Source of the DNA: Diphasiastrum complanatum
Taxonomy: Eukaryota > Streptophyta > Lycopodiopsida > Lycopodiales > Lycopodiaceae
DNA: 64,000 bases
Assembly (NCBI GenBank): GCA_029204225.1
Contig: CM055106.1
Span: 33,452,361 to 33,516,360, forward strand
Reading direction: 5' to 3'
This document shows positions 47,385-57,500 of the stretch, piece after piece (the first letter of the stretch is position 1; each line of letters opens with the position of its first letter). The position numbers and the translations under genes are program-made. Under the pieces are notes generated by a model that was not told where the DNA came from, ran no database searches, and was given only the letters and a program-made list of their open reading frames with translations.

Positions 47385-47680
47385 GCTATGCAAAATCCTA
47401 CTATTCATCATTGGAAAATGGCCAAGAGAGTGCTTAGATACTTATCTTCAACTTTTGATTATGGTTTGTTATATAAAAGTGAAGATCTTTCTATAGTTGG
47501 CTATTCTGACTTAGATTTTGCAAGTGATTAAGCAGGAGGGGAAATCTACTTGGAACACATCGACACATCATCTTGTATTGCAGATTTGCTCACCAAATCT
47601 TTGAGCAAGAATTCTTTCATAAAGCACAGAGCCAATCTTGGTATAATACCAAGATCCATGTTCAAGCCAACATAGATTGT
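47385..47680 (+). pseudogene. Copia D' RNase H, internally deleted
   Basis: NPTIHHWKMAKRVLRYLSST and IVGYSDLDFASD are followed by a stop and a jump straight to IADLLTKSLSKNSF, so most of RNase H is missing. It ends at the polypurine tract. Confidence 0.8.
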
Positions 47681-47681
47681 T

Positions 47682-47692
47682 GTTAGGAGGAG
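47682..47692 (+). other. Polypurine tract of Copia D'
   Basis: GTTAGGAGGAG immediately before the LTR start TGTTGAAATTG. Confidence 0.75.
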
Positions 47693-48494
47693 TGTTGAAA
47701 TTGAAAAATCATCTATCTTGACTTTAGAATGCTACAAAATTTTTATTATGCAAGTATGTTGTTTCATAAATGTAAATGCCAAATTTGGCCTAGATGGAAC
47801 TCGAGCTATATGGATTTATTATATCTAGTTGGTAGAATACAACTTGCATATAGATTGTAGACTTAGAAATAACATTAATTTGCTTGTAGAAACTCGTGGC
47901 ATATCACATGCATTTATTGTAAGTGATCCATAGTGACATGCAAGGCATGCACAAAGTGAAATGGAGACATGCATGATGATTTGTACAATTCTAGTTAGAA
48001 ATAGGACGCTTGGTAAAAGTAGGTAGAGATACATGCATGAGATGTGACAAATGTCACTTGGACTCTAGTTTTCACTTTAGATGTGATTGAAAGGTGGATG
48101 GATGTGGTTCTACCTCGAGCTACCTCAAACTCCATAAATATGTGTAGCTATTCTCATAATTTTTTATGAAGAACCAGAGCTTTGTAGCTATTCCATGCCA
48201 TTTTTGATCTATACCATATTTTGCTTGAATATCTTTCTTTCTCTCTTTCTCTCTCTAACTCGTTTTGAGACTAATGCTCATACACTAAATTCTTGTACTT
48301 TTACTCTCTTGAAAGTAAAGCTATCATTCTTTGATTTTTAGCATGCTAGATTGTGGTTAAGCCATTAAATTCTGTACCAGATCCTACTATTCAATCTAGA
48401 ATCAGATTATTGTGCTAATCATAAAGCTTAAGAAGATCAAACATACTTGTGGATCATTTCCACACATGTGAACATTCTGGAAATTTTGTCAACA
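47693..48494 (+). repeat. 3' LTR of Copia D' (802 bp)
   Basis: Begins TGTTGAAATTG and ends ATTTTGTCAACA. CACACATGTG lies at 48461-48470. Its last 150 bp parallel the element D LTR. No 5' LTR of this element was found. Confidence 0.82.
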
Positions 48495-48745
48495 ACCAGC
48501 TACTCAACTTAGTCCAATGGTGTAGCTGAACGGAAGAATCGGACACTCATCGAAAGTGCCAAGAGCATGTTAGCCTATGCCTCTCTTCCAAAGAAATTCT
48601 GGACAGAAGTTGTTACTACAGCTGCCTATTTGCAGAATCGATCCATCACCAAAGTTTTGAATGGCAAGACACCTTATGAGGTGTGGACATGATCAAAACC
48701 ATCACTCAAAAATATTCGAGTGTTTGGATGCATCTCTTTCGTTCA
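48495..48745 (+). pseudogene. Copia integrase scrap
   Basis: Encodes SNGVAERKNRTLIESAKSML with the catalytic Glu, then KKFWTEVVTTAAYLQNRS and a stop in EVWT-stop-SKPSLKNIRVFGC. Unrelated in detail to D'. The LTR of D' joins it directly, so D' probably inserted here. Confidence 0.78.
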
Positions 48746-49380
48746 GATAATTACATTTCTAGCCTAGTCCAGAATAACGAGACGTAACCAATAATCTCAT
48801 TTAGATTGCTGAATCATTTTCAGTTACACATGAGAATTTTTTGCATTATGAAAGCTTGTACTCACGTGCAACTTGTCTCTCTGATCAATGTAGTTTTTAA
48901 AATTGTCACATGCCATAATGCCATACCATGTTCAATTTATGTTATTTATCTAGATAGACATTGCTAGAAATTTTGTATAGATGTGGAGCTAGCTACCGGT
49001 GGGAGATTACTCATCTTCTCTATCTTGTTTACAATCATAGCCTATGCCAAGGGCAAAACTGTTTCTTGATCATTGAGCCTATCCATGTGGAAAGATTTGG
49101 ATTGTGTTAGTGATTAGAATCTAATGGTTAAGCCTATCCACACATCTCCATGTTATTGCTGAAAATCTATTGGTCATTTTTGGAGATTTTTCTTCTCTCT
49201 CATGCATGATGGTGCATGGAAGAGCACATGTATTACTTTGAAGTGATCCGACATTGCAAGAAGTGAGTTTGCCAAAAATACCAAATCAAAATCTGAAGCT
49301 TGAGAGTTACCTCTTCATCGTCCACATTGATTCTAGATATGCTAGAATGCAAGAATGTGACTAGATTAAAGCATAGAGCA
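48746..49380. other. Gene-free interval
   Basis: No recognisable feature between the Copia integrase and Gypsy RT scraps. Confidence 0.5.
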
Positions 49381-49525
49381 CTCCATGGTTGAGTCTGATT
49401 GTTATAGTTCCTAAGAAGAATGAGAATTTACACCTTTGTGTGGATTATCTTAAGTTGAATTCTCTTACCATCAAGGATTGTTTTCCATTACCTTTAACAA
49501 AGCAAATATTGGATGAGGTTGTGTA
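49381..49525 (+). pseudogene. Gypsy reverse transcriptase scrap
   Basis: The translation reads STPWLSLIVIVPKKNENLHL, then CVDYLKLNSLTIKDCFPLPL, the conserved first RT blocks (SPWVSPVVIVPKKNG, CVDYRKLN, KD.FPLP). It ends near QILDEVV. About 48 codons only. Confidence 0.78.
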
Positions 49526-50380
49526 TATGTCAGAGCATAGGGAGGTGAAAATGAACACAATTTAGACTTATGATGAATTTTAAGTATGTCGAAATCTGAT
49601 ATGCTTAAACTTTTTGTACATGGGTTCCAATGACCTTCATCGAAGGATTACTGACATGGATGTTGGAATCTGACATCCTTGCTAAACTGTTAGATTTTGA
49701 CAACCTTGTCGGTGTCTATGTCACTATCAATTTGCCTTTTTTTTGCCATGACAATGACATTGTGAATGTCATAATTTCGAACAAAGAATCTCGTTGGATT
49801 TAAACACTTAATTTAAAGTTCCATTGTCATGTTTATAAAATGATTATGAAGTTGCTTTCAGGCAATATAATCGAGTCCATCGGATCTCAAAATTATTTGA
49901 AATTCTAACAAATCCATTCAAAGCCCATGTCAAAATTGCACGTTGTAAGATAGTGAGCAAATTTTTATGGCCCTAAAATGGGAGGTAGACTAAAAGAAAT
50001 GGGGCACAAGGGATGCTAGCTAGCTCCAGCCACATGCTTGAGTCATGCAAGCCTTGATCATCCAAGCGTGACACTTCCTAGTTCCCTCACTTAAAACACA
50101 CTTAGAGTGTCTGCCCCACACGTGTCCAACTAGTCCATAGTTTAAAATCTTGGCATTTGATTGGATGGCTCTTATCTACTTTCACACATAAGAAGCTCCC
50201 CGCACATGAAGTCGTCCGGGGGGCAAAACAAAAGTCATGGTGTGACAACTCCAGCTCCCATAAGATGCCGAGTAGTAATGCTCGACGTTTCCACTTTTTA
50301 TAATGACTGCTGTTTTATCTATACTTACCACAAATTTGCAGTGATGGCATAAAGATGAGAGATTGATGGGATGCATTTTA
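49526..50380. other. Gene-free interval
   Basis: No gene or element recognised. CACACGTGTC (50117-50126) is a lone copy of the palindrome seen in LTRs. Confidence 0.45.
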
Positions 50381-50450
50381 GTTTTCAAGGGGAGCTAAAA
50401 CTTGGGACCAAAAAGACTATGGATACCAAGCTAACCGACTGAGCCAACCC
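50381..50450 (-). mobile_element. SINE copy 2 (diverged)
   Basis: The minus strand reads GGGTTGGCTCAGTCGGTTAG and CTTGGTATCCATAGTC, then TTTGGTCCCAAGTTTTAG and CTCCCCTTGAAAAC, parallel to the SINE at 29169. The B box is decayed (AAGTTTTAGC). No clear TSD. Confidence 0.7.
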
Positions 50451-50792
50451 AGATGGATAAGAAATTAAGTTGGGACGGCGAGGTGAAAAGGTCTCGAGGA
50501 GAGCCGACATCCCGTGTAGGCGCTATTCCTACTTTAAAATACCACTAAATATGAAAGGCCCTAACCAGAAGAAGAAACTTCTTGTTTTTATTAATAAAAG
50601 ATGGGAAAACCCATCAGAGTACAAAGGAATGCACGTTGAAAGCATAAAGGCCATAAGGCGAATTGAGATACTGTACAAGTATAACAAAGCAACAATCTTG
50701 CAGAGTATCTACATAAAGCCTACTGCTTGGTGTAAGTCGCTAGTTAAGACAATTGGAAGTTTAGGTAGTGCAGGAAGCTGTGAAGCAGCCGT

Positions 50793-52864
50793 TCATGCAA
50801 CTACGACACGTCGAAGTATTGCAAGTGCCTGAGTGCGTTGTAAAGTCATCGAAACTCGTTGACGATAATTAGCCGTAATGATAGATAAAGGTGAGGCACC
50901 ACGACCTTGGAGTTTCGCTGCAAAACCTGCACAAGATGATAGAAAATCATCGAATTTCTTATGTAGGCACCCATATGTTTCCAAAGCAAAAGGGATGAAG
51001 CCTTCTCCAGGAATGCGATGTGAATAATCTCGCTCTTTATCAAGAGTTGCATGAGAAGCAGCGGCACCCTAAGTAGTTGAAGCACGACGAAGGAGGTCAG
51101 GCCGCGAAGGATCAACAACAACAACATCCCCAAGCATGCGAATACCCTCGCGAGGCGACTGTGAATCAGACACAGGCAAGATGTGGGTCTGCTCCTGAAC
51201 AACATGAAAGCCGCACTCATGAGCAATAGATGCCAATAAGTCACGAATGGAATCATGAGTCACAGTGCGCTCTCCGCCGGAAGGGCAACGCATGAGATGA
51301 GTGCCAATAGGATCAACAAGGTGACCACAAGAACATTTTGTCAAACCTGCTAGCACTGGATGAGGGAGACCCAACCTAACCCGAAGAGCGGTGAGAAACA
51401 ACTCTGAAGAAAGGCGCAAGTGTGGAACAACAGGGCGCGTAACAAGCCAAGCACCAGCACCCATTCCTGCACAAGACAAAAGGCGAGCCCGAGTCTCATC
51501 GAAAGGTGAATCACTGAGAAGCTGAGTGAAAGCATGTGAGTGGAAGCGCTCCAAAAGATACTTCTAAAAATGAGCACGCTGATGGCTAAGCAAAGACTCA
51601 AAGGGAGGCAAAGAAGCTCGCACAGGTGGAGGAATGAGGTCCTTGGCCGCACGAAGATGTTGTTGGAAAGGAAGAATGCTTGTTTCCACATGAGCTACTG
51701 AATCGAGAAGAATGGGCTTGTTGTCCTGCTGAAATCGAGAGATAAGTGCAGAGGCAACAAGGGCCCAACTTCTCATAAAAGCAGCTGGAGCAATAGAAGC
51801 TGTGCAAGAAAGACCAACACCTCCGGACGAAGCGAGAAGAGAGACTTGTCGCTTAACGGACTGACCATTGGGAAACCGAAAGGATTTTGAACCCATCAAG
51901 CGACCCAGAATATCTGATAAAGTATTATCGAAATCCTGTAGCAAAGCCAAAACATCAGGAGAGGGAGGAACACACCGTAGAATATAACTTGGCTGTTGAG
52001 CGAAGCAAGTAAAACACAGCGACGCAACCGACGATGAATAGGGGGTATAGAAACACCATCCGAAGTCGAATCCCGCTGAGCAGCAAGCACATGACAGCGA
52101 AGGAAATGCTCTTCTTGCAGGTTTTCCCAATCTCCTGACATAAAGCGACGAATTTTGTTGCGAGTTTCCCTATGACCAGCATCACCACCCCAAGGAGGCA
52201 GAGGCAAACACCAGAGAGGAAAAAGCAAAAAGGCATGCCAAGCTGCAATATCAGAAGGGTTGGAAGCCAGACGAGACAAAGGTAAGGACAAAGCTCTCTG
52301 GACATCTAAGCGCAAGGCAAAGAGAATGTGTGCATAAAGACGAGGACGAGGAAAACCCAAGTGAAAAGCGGTCAAAATATCAAGGGAGAGAATCCAGGTC
52401 CAAGCCGAGTCAGGTGGCGAAGTGGGAGCAGGATGAGGTGCAAGGTCGACATTGGTTAATGCGAGTTGTTGATGAAAAGCAGAGCAAGCGTTATGATGGC
52501 GAGAAAGACCGGCACCTTGCACATAAAGGCGACCACAGCCTGCACATGGAACACGGCGGCGAGAAGAGGAAGAGGGAGAAAGCTGAGAAACTGAAAGAGA
52601 GGAAGAAAGCTGATGGCGACGATGGGGCGGACAATATGGCACCACCTGGCCAGAGGAAACAAGCAAGGAATCCGCAACATCACGATGGGCTTCACGACGC
52701 ACACATGAAGGGGAAGCACTAGAAGGATGCTCTGAAGGGGAAGCAAGTCTCTTTTCTCCACGTCGAGCAAGAGGATTGAAATCCGGGAGTTGCAAAGGAT
52801 GAGAAGATTCTTGAGGAACCATATTGATAGGTAAAGATCCAGCCGCTGCCTCTGAAGATTCCAA
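50793..52864 (-). pseudogene. Zinc-finger ORF resembling a reverse-transcriptase protein that lacks its RT domain
   Basis: Start MESSEAAAGSLPINM at 52864. A Ser/Pro/Arg-rich N terminus holds a Cys2-His/Cys finger (CAGCGRLYVQGAGLSRHHNAC). Then come AWHAFLLFPLWCLPLPPWGG and RRFMSGDWENLQEEH, a segment I associate with the pre-RT region of non-LTR-like RT ORFs. After a frameshift near 52050, reading resumes (PPSPDVLALLQDFDNTLSDI) and continues in one frame to 50793. That frame is broken by TAG codons at 51564 and 51069, each likely from CAG. Downstream are SSGGVGLSCTASIAPAAFM, RARLLSCAGMGAGAWL, a CSCG-H-C knuckle with DPIGTHLMRC, HDSIRDLL, GDVVVVDP, IPFALETYG and RVSMTLQRTQALAIL. The knuckle plus D-containing core resembles the R2-type finger and restriction-like endonuclease region. 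No RT motifs lie between the halves. Family assignment is from memory of pattern. Confidence 0.5.
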
Positions 52865-53158
52865 AAATTAGTGTGAAGCCTCCTTGTTGGCTAACAAGAC
52901 CCTACTACGAATCCTGCAGGCTTTGCTTTTCAGTAGAATGAGTTTTCAAAGACTTACGCCAGTGACTGGCTGCCCTACAAGCTGTCCTGATCTGTTTTTA
53001 GCTCTAACTGTATGCTTGCTTATCCAAATCTGAAAAAATCTAGCTGCGATAGGTCGCCCTACTATCGGAAATCAGCTCCTTGATCACCGCCGCAAAGCCT
53101 TCAACTCTTTCTACTCCAGATTTACAACTTTCCATTCTTTCTTGAAAAGCGGGAAGAC

Positions 53159-53281
53159 CCCAAATTACTATATTCTAACCTCAATCTACTGATTTCTAAC
53201 CCCAAAGTACTAATTCTATCGCAATCTGCTAAAGACTGAGCCCAAATTACTGATCTCTAACCCCAATATACTAAATCCTGG
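53159..53281. repeat. Minisatellite, six 20-21-bp units
   Basis: Units of the form CCCAAATTACTGATCTCTAAC start at 53159, 53180, 53201, 53221, 53241 and 53262, with 20-40% divergence. Confidence 0.8.
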
Positions 53282-53499
53282 TCGACGACTGCTAACATCA
53301 CTTGATCGAGTCTGGTTGCTGAAGCAACTGGGGTTTTCACCCAAAGATCCAGATATCTTTCTCTATACAAAACGCTTTACTGTGAAATCAAACTGTGCAA
53401 GAGGGCGATTCCCTGGTGCGAATCAGTCCATAGGTGTCCGCCGGTGCAAAGAGCAGCGGCAGCAGCGCGACCAGCCTAAGACACCTAATATTCTTGTTC

Positions 53500-54586
53500 T
53501 AATAACCGCCCAAAAGTAGCTTAGCATTCTAGTGCGGAGGTGGCTTCATAACGACTGGTCTTTTCATTGGATGGAGGGCCAATGCCGGTGTGGCACGTGG
53601 CAAAGGCAGCTGATTAAAGAGCCCGCCATTTTTCCTTACTGCAGGCGCAGTTAGGTGGGCGTGTCACATGCTCGCGGTTAGGTGAAGCGCAGTACAGTAC
53701 CGTAGGTAGCTTCTTCTCTTCTTCTTTCGCAAATTCTCTCCCATTTCCTCGCCTATTGCGATGCGATGGCGATGGCGATGGCAAGATTTGCTCCTGGATC
53801 GTCTCTGCTCTCGTGCATGCTCTTAGGAGCTTCTTCTGATTTAGATGGTGGCGTGCGCAACGATCCCATGGCGGCATTGACACGTTGTATCTCGTGCATC
53901 ACTGGAGCCTATTTGCGACTTGCCTACAAGCCTACTTTGTCGGATCTGGGGTTTTGAGCAGGATTTTGGGGTAGATATGTAGAATCGCAAGAATAAAGGA
54001 TTCTGTGGATGCTCCTAAGCTTGGAATGAATGATGCTATGGCTGGCGTGCATCCTCCTATGGGCCTCTCTTTTAGATGATGATGTGCTTTGGTGACGAGA
54101 TGGCGGAATTGCCAGGTAAATCTCGTGCATTGTGGCGCTTTGTGACTTACTTATATTAAAGCCTGCTTTGTCGGATCTGAGCTTTTGATGGGGATTTTGG
54201 TATGAATGAGCGGAATAGCAAGACTGCAAGGATGCGGCCTTTGTGACTTCCTTACTATCAAGTCGAATTCGTCGGATCCGAGCTTTTGATCAGGATTTTG
54301 GTATATTGAAATTCGTGCGGAATAGCAAGAATGATGATTGGATGCCACCCAAAGGGGAAGATGCATCATATGAAGAGCTTATACATGATGTATCCGTGGC
54401 CGTAAGCAGGAGCCGAATGCCTGGAGGCTCCTTGATCATTTTGTTGTGCGTTATCAATCAAGCATACGGCTCTACGCTTTTGCATCCAGGCTCGGGACGC
54501 TATGGTTTTTTGAGAAAGCTCATTTCCGTTTGGTGGTGATGGAATGCGCACAGATCTAACCGTATTAGTGTAGCGAGGACATCGGT
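53500..54586 (+). promoter_or_regulatory. Presumed promoter and 5' leader of the kinase gene
   Basis: A G-box core CACGTG lies at 53594-53599. CT-rich sequence (CTTCTTCTCTTCTTC) near 53710 and a short upstream frame (MAMAMARFAPGSSLLSC, 53766-53957) suggest transcribed leader. Three related copies of a roughly 90-bp block follow (53914-54000, 54139-54231, 54241-54334). The transcription start cannot be placed. Confidence 0.4.
53914..54334. repeat. Triplicated block in the kinase leader
   Basis: Each copy contains TGTGACTTNC, then GTCGGATCTGAGCTTTTGA, GGATTTTGG and AATAGCAAGA. Copies start near 53914, 54139 and 54241, so spacing is uneven (about 225 and 102 bp). Confidence 0.75.
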
Positions 54587-57500
54587 ATGGGTTGCCTCTC
54601 TTGTTTTAGAGCCAGGCAAAAGACAGTGAAGCCTTTGAAAAAGGACGATAGTTATTCCGATAGTCAGTCTGCTATTTCGCCGGGAACGATCAGTAGGCAT
54701 CCTTCAGGTAAGATTTTGGATCAACCTGCTTAGTTCTTTAAAGATGCATTGTCACCAGATTTGATGACTTCGTGTTTATGTGTTTGTTGAAACCCTTTGT
54801 TGGTTCAGATTACATATCAAGTGTGCACAACGTGGTGTTAATTAGTGCAACTGTCATGTGACTAGATGAATCAACGTTATTTCTTTTCATTCTTTCATTT
54901 ATGTTTTGACCATTGATCGCTATTGTGTTTTGAATCTTTCTTAAAAGCTGAAGTGTGAAGTCTATCATAGTATTGGGGAAACGCGTTTCCTGACCCTTTT
55001 TGGCTGGGAAACACGTTTCCCAGCATATCTCGTTTCCCCGAACATGGGAAACGCCACGCCCCCTAGGAAATGTGTTTCCCTGATGGGAAACGTTCGTTTC
55101 CCAGGACACCTTTTGTTAGGAAATGGTTTTCTTTTCTAACCCTTAAAAAATGACCCAAAATGCTGCGATTTCTGCCTGAAAATGGCCGGAAAATTACCTG
55201 AAGTAGATCCTGCTGGGGGGTCTGCCACAAACTTTTTTTTCAGACTCGAGCTGGAAACAATCATGAATATGACTAGAAACGCTCTTTCTCAGAAAACAGG
55301 ATCGCTGCACAGCAAGATACGTTTACACAAGAATTTTCTGTGGTATCTAGATTCTAAATTATATGTCATATGATGTGTATCGTTCCCCGTTTCCCGTATC
55401 CAGTTTCTCGTTTCCCGCTCTGGTAGTGCAAGCAATCGATTCTTTATAGGGCAATTGCTGGGTTTTAGAGAGAGTGAGCAATTGCATTAAGCAATCAATT
55501 ATTGGATTTTTTTACTGGGCATTTACTTAGATAAAGATAGCAAGCAATTAAATTTGTGTTCTAGCTGAATACCTGTAGCGTTATTGATAACTACGACATC
55601 AAAATTGGAATCAAATACATGTGCACCATGCCCTTAATTCCTTATAATTCCCAAGAGATCTTTCAACTGATTGATAAGGTTACATAGGGAGAAGTGAAGT
55701 ATGAAGCTCAAAGCCAAACCTATTTACCTAATGGATTGTGGTTAGAATAAATAATTTTTCGTTTGTAAGAAACTACATATTTGAATGACAATGCAAACTT
55801 ATATAGGAGATAGTCCCAAATATTGCAAGTTATATTCATATGAATTATGCAATCACAATTATGTGATTCTTCTATAGCTTATGTTTATTTATTCACATTT
55901 TTCTTTGCTCGTTTATAAACTCGATAAAGCTCAATTATATATGGATAATCTGTGCTCCTTTCTAGGGTTGGGTTTTTATTTGCAACCAAAAAATTTCCAG
56001 CAGAATAATGGTTTTTTCTTAAAAAGAAAATTAAACTTGCACTCTGGGTTCCAAACACAAGCAGATGCTACAGTATGACATGTCATTCACTATATGACAC
56101 CTGCAATCTACTGGACAAATCCCTGGTGAATTTGCTGATTGTAAGCCTCATTTTAGACATGGTGGAGCATATTGCCGCTGGTAGGAATTCATTGTGAAAC
56201 CAACTGATTGGCTTGCAGTGCTGTTTGACCTGAAGAACAGATCTGTGCATAAGAAAGACTGTATGCATGTTGAGCTGGCAAGAAAGGAATGCTCCCTCCT
56301 GTGCTGCTTGCATTCTGCAGTATTTCTTGTTTTGTGATCTTGTTGTGAAAGGTCTCCCAAAAGTTGCTGATGAGTTCCTGTAGACTCTGGGAGTACACTG
56401 GCCAAAACTGAGCCATGTGAGAGAGCAAGACCCATAGACACTAGCAGTACACCTGCCAAACCTTAGCCATGTGAAAGAGCAGATATTTCATAATATTTTG
56501 TATGGGATTTCTCAAAACATGCCGTCAAGTTAAAGTACAGTTATGCATTAATTATGAGCTGCAAACAAGGGCAGAACAGATCACCCTATGTAGTGGCTAA
56601 AAATTCTTTAAGTAGCCTATTTTTTCACTCAACCAATATACAGGAATGGTACGTTCAAACTTCATATTCATATTGTGCAAATATGTGCATGGCTCTAGAC
56701 TCTAGAGATATGTTTGAATATACAGATAACCTTTTACCTTGAATCCATGTTGGAATTGTCTACAAATATATTCCAGTTTAGCTATCAAGGTTCCTATTTG
56801 TTTTCTTTTTTTTTATTAGTTTCCTCAGGCATTTAATTTGAAAAAAGGCTGCTATGTTGGTCCTTCCATGTTGTGAAAGGTTCTTGAAAAGGGGAAGAGA
56901 TAGTTATAACAAATCCTTTTACTAAATTTTTATGTTTTTCGCAGATAAAGTGAAGTCTAAGATTTCTTCTGAGAGCAAGAAAGAATCTTCTCATGAAGGG
57001 TCAACTCATATTGCTGCACATACATTCCCATTTCGTGAGCTTGCTGCTGCTACTAAAAACTTTAGACCAGAGAATCTCATTGGAGAGGGAGGCTTTGGTC
57101 GTGTATACAAAGGTCGAATAGATGCTAGTGGCCAGGTCCGTGCATGCATATCAGCAGACAGGAGGTCCTGTTGTTGTTATTACTATTTAGGTGTGAATAA
57201 TTACTGTGTCCATGCTTTGAAATCATGTAGTTTTGTGACATTTAGCTGCCTAACCCCACATTACTGAGTACTTACAAACAGTATCAATTTAAAGCTTTTC
57301 CCCTGGAACAGGTGGTGGCTGTGAAGCAGCTTGACAGAAATGGTTTACAGGGAAATAGAGAATTCTTAGTAGAGGTTTTAATGCTGAGTTTGCTTCACCA
57401 TCCAAATTTGGTCAATCTGATTGGTTATTGCGCGGACGGTGATCAACGACTCCTCGTCTACGAGTACATGCCTCTTGGATGTCTTGAAGGTCACTTGCAT

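Noticed and set aside
50470-50832. 120-codon frame on the plus strand
   Set aside because: No recognisable domain; it partly overlaps the end of the minus-strand relic, and its composition looks random.
52330-52722. 130-codon Lys/Glu-rich frame on the plus strand
   Set aside because: It is the antisense shadow of the Ser/Pro/Arg-rich N terminus of the zinc-finger ORF.
53316-53519. Possible Copia RT scrap (LLKQLGFSPKDPDIFLYTK)
   Set aside because: It resembles the RT segment before YVDD only over about 15 residues, with no supporting blocks on either side.
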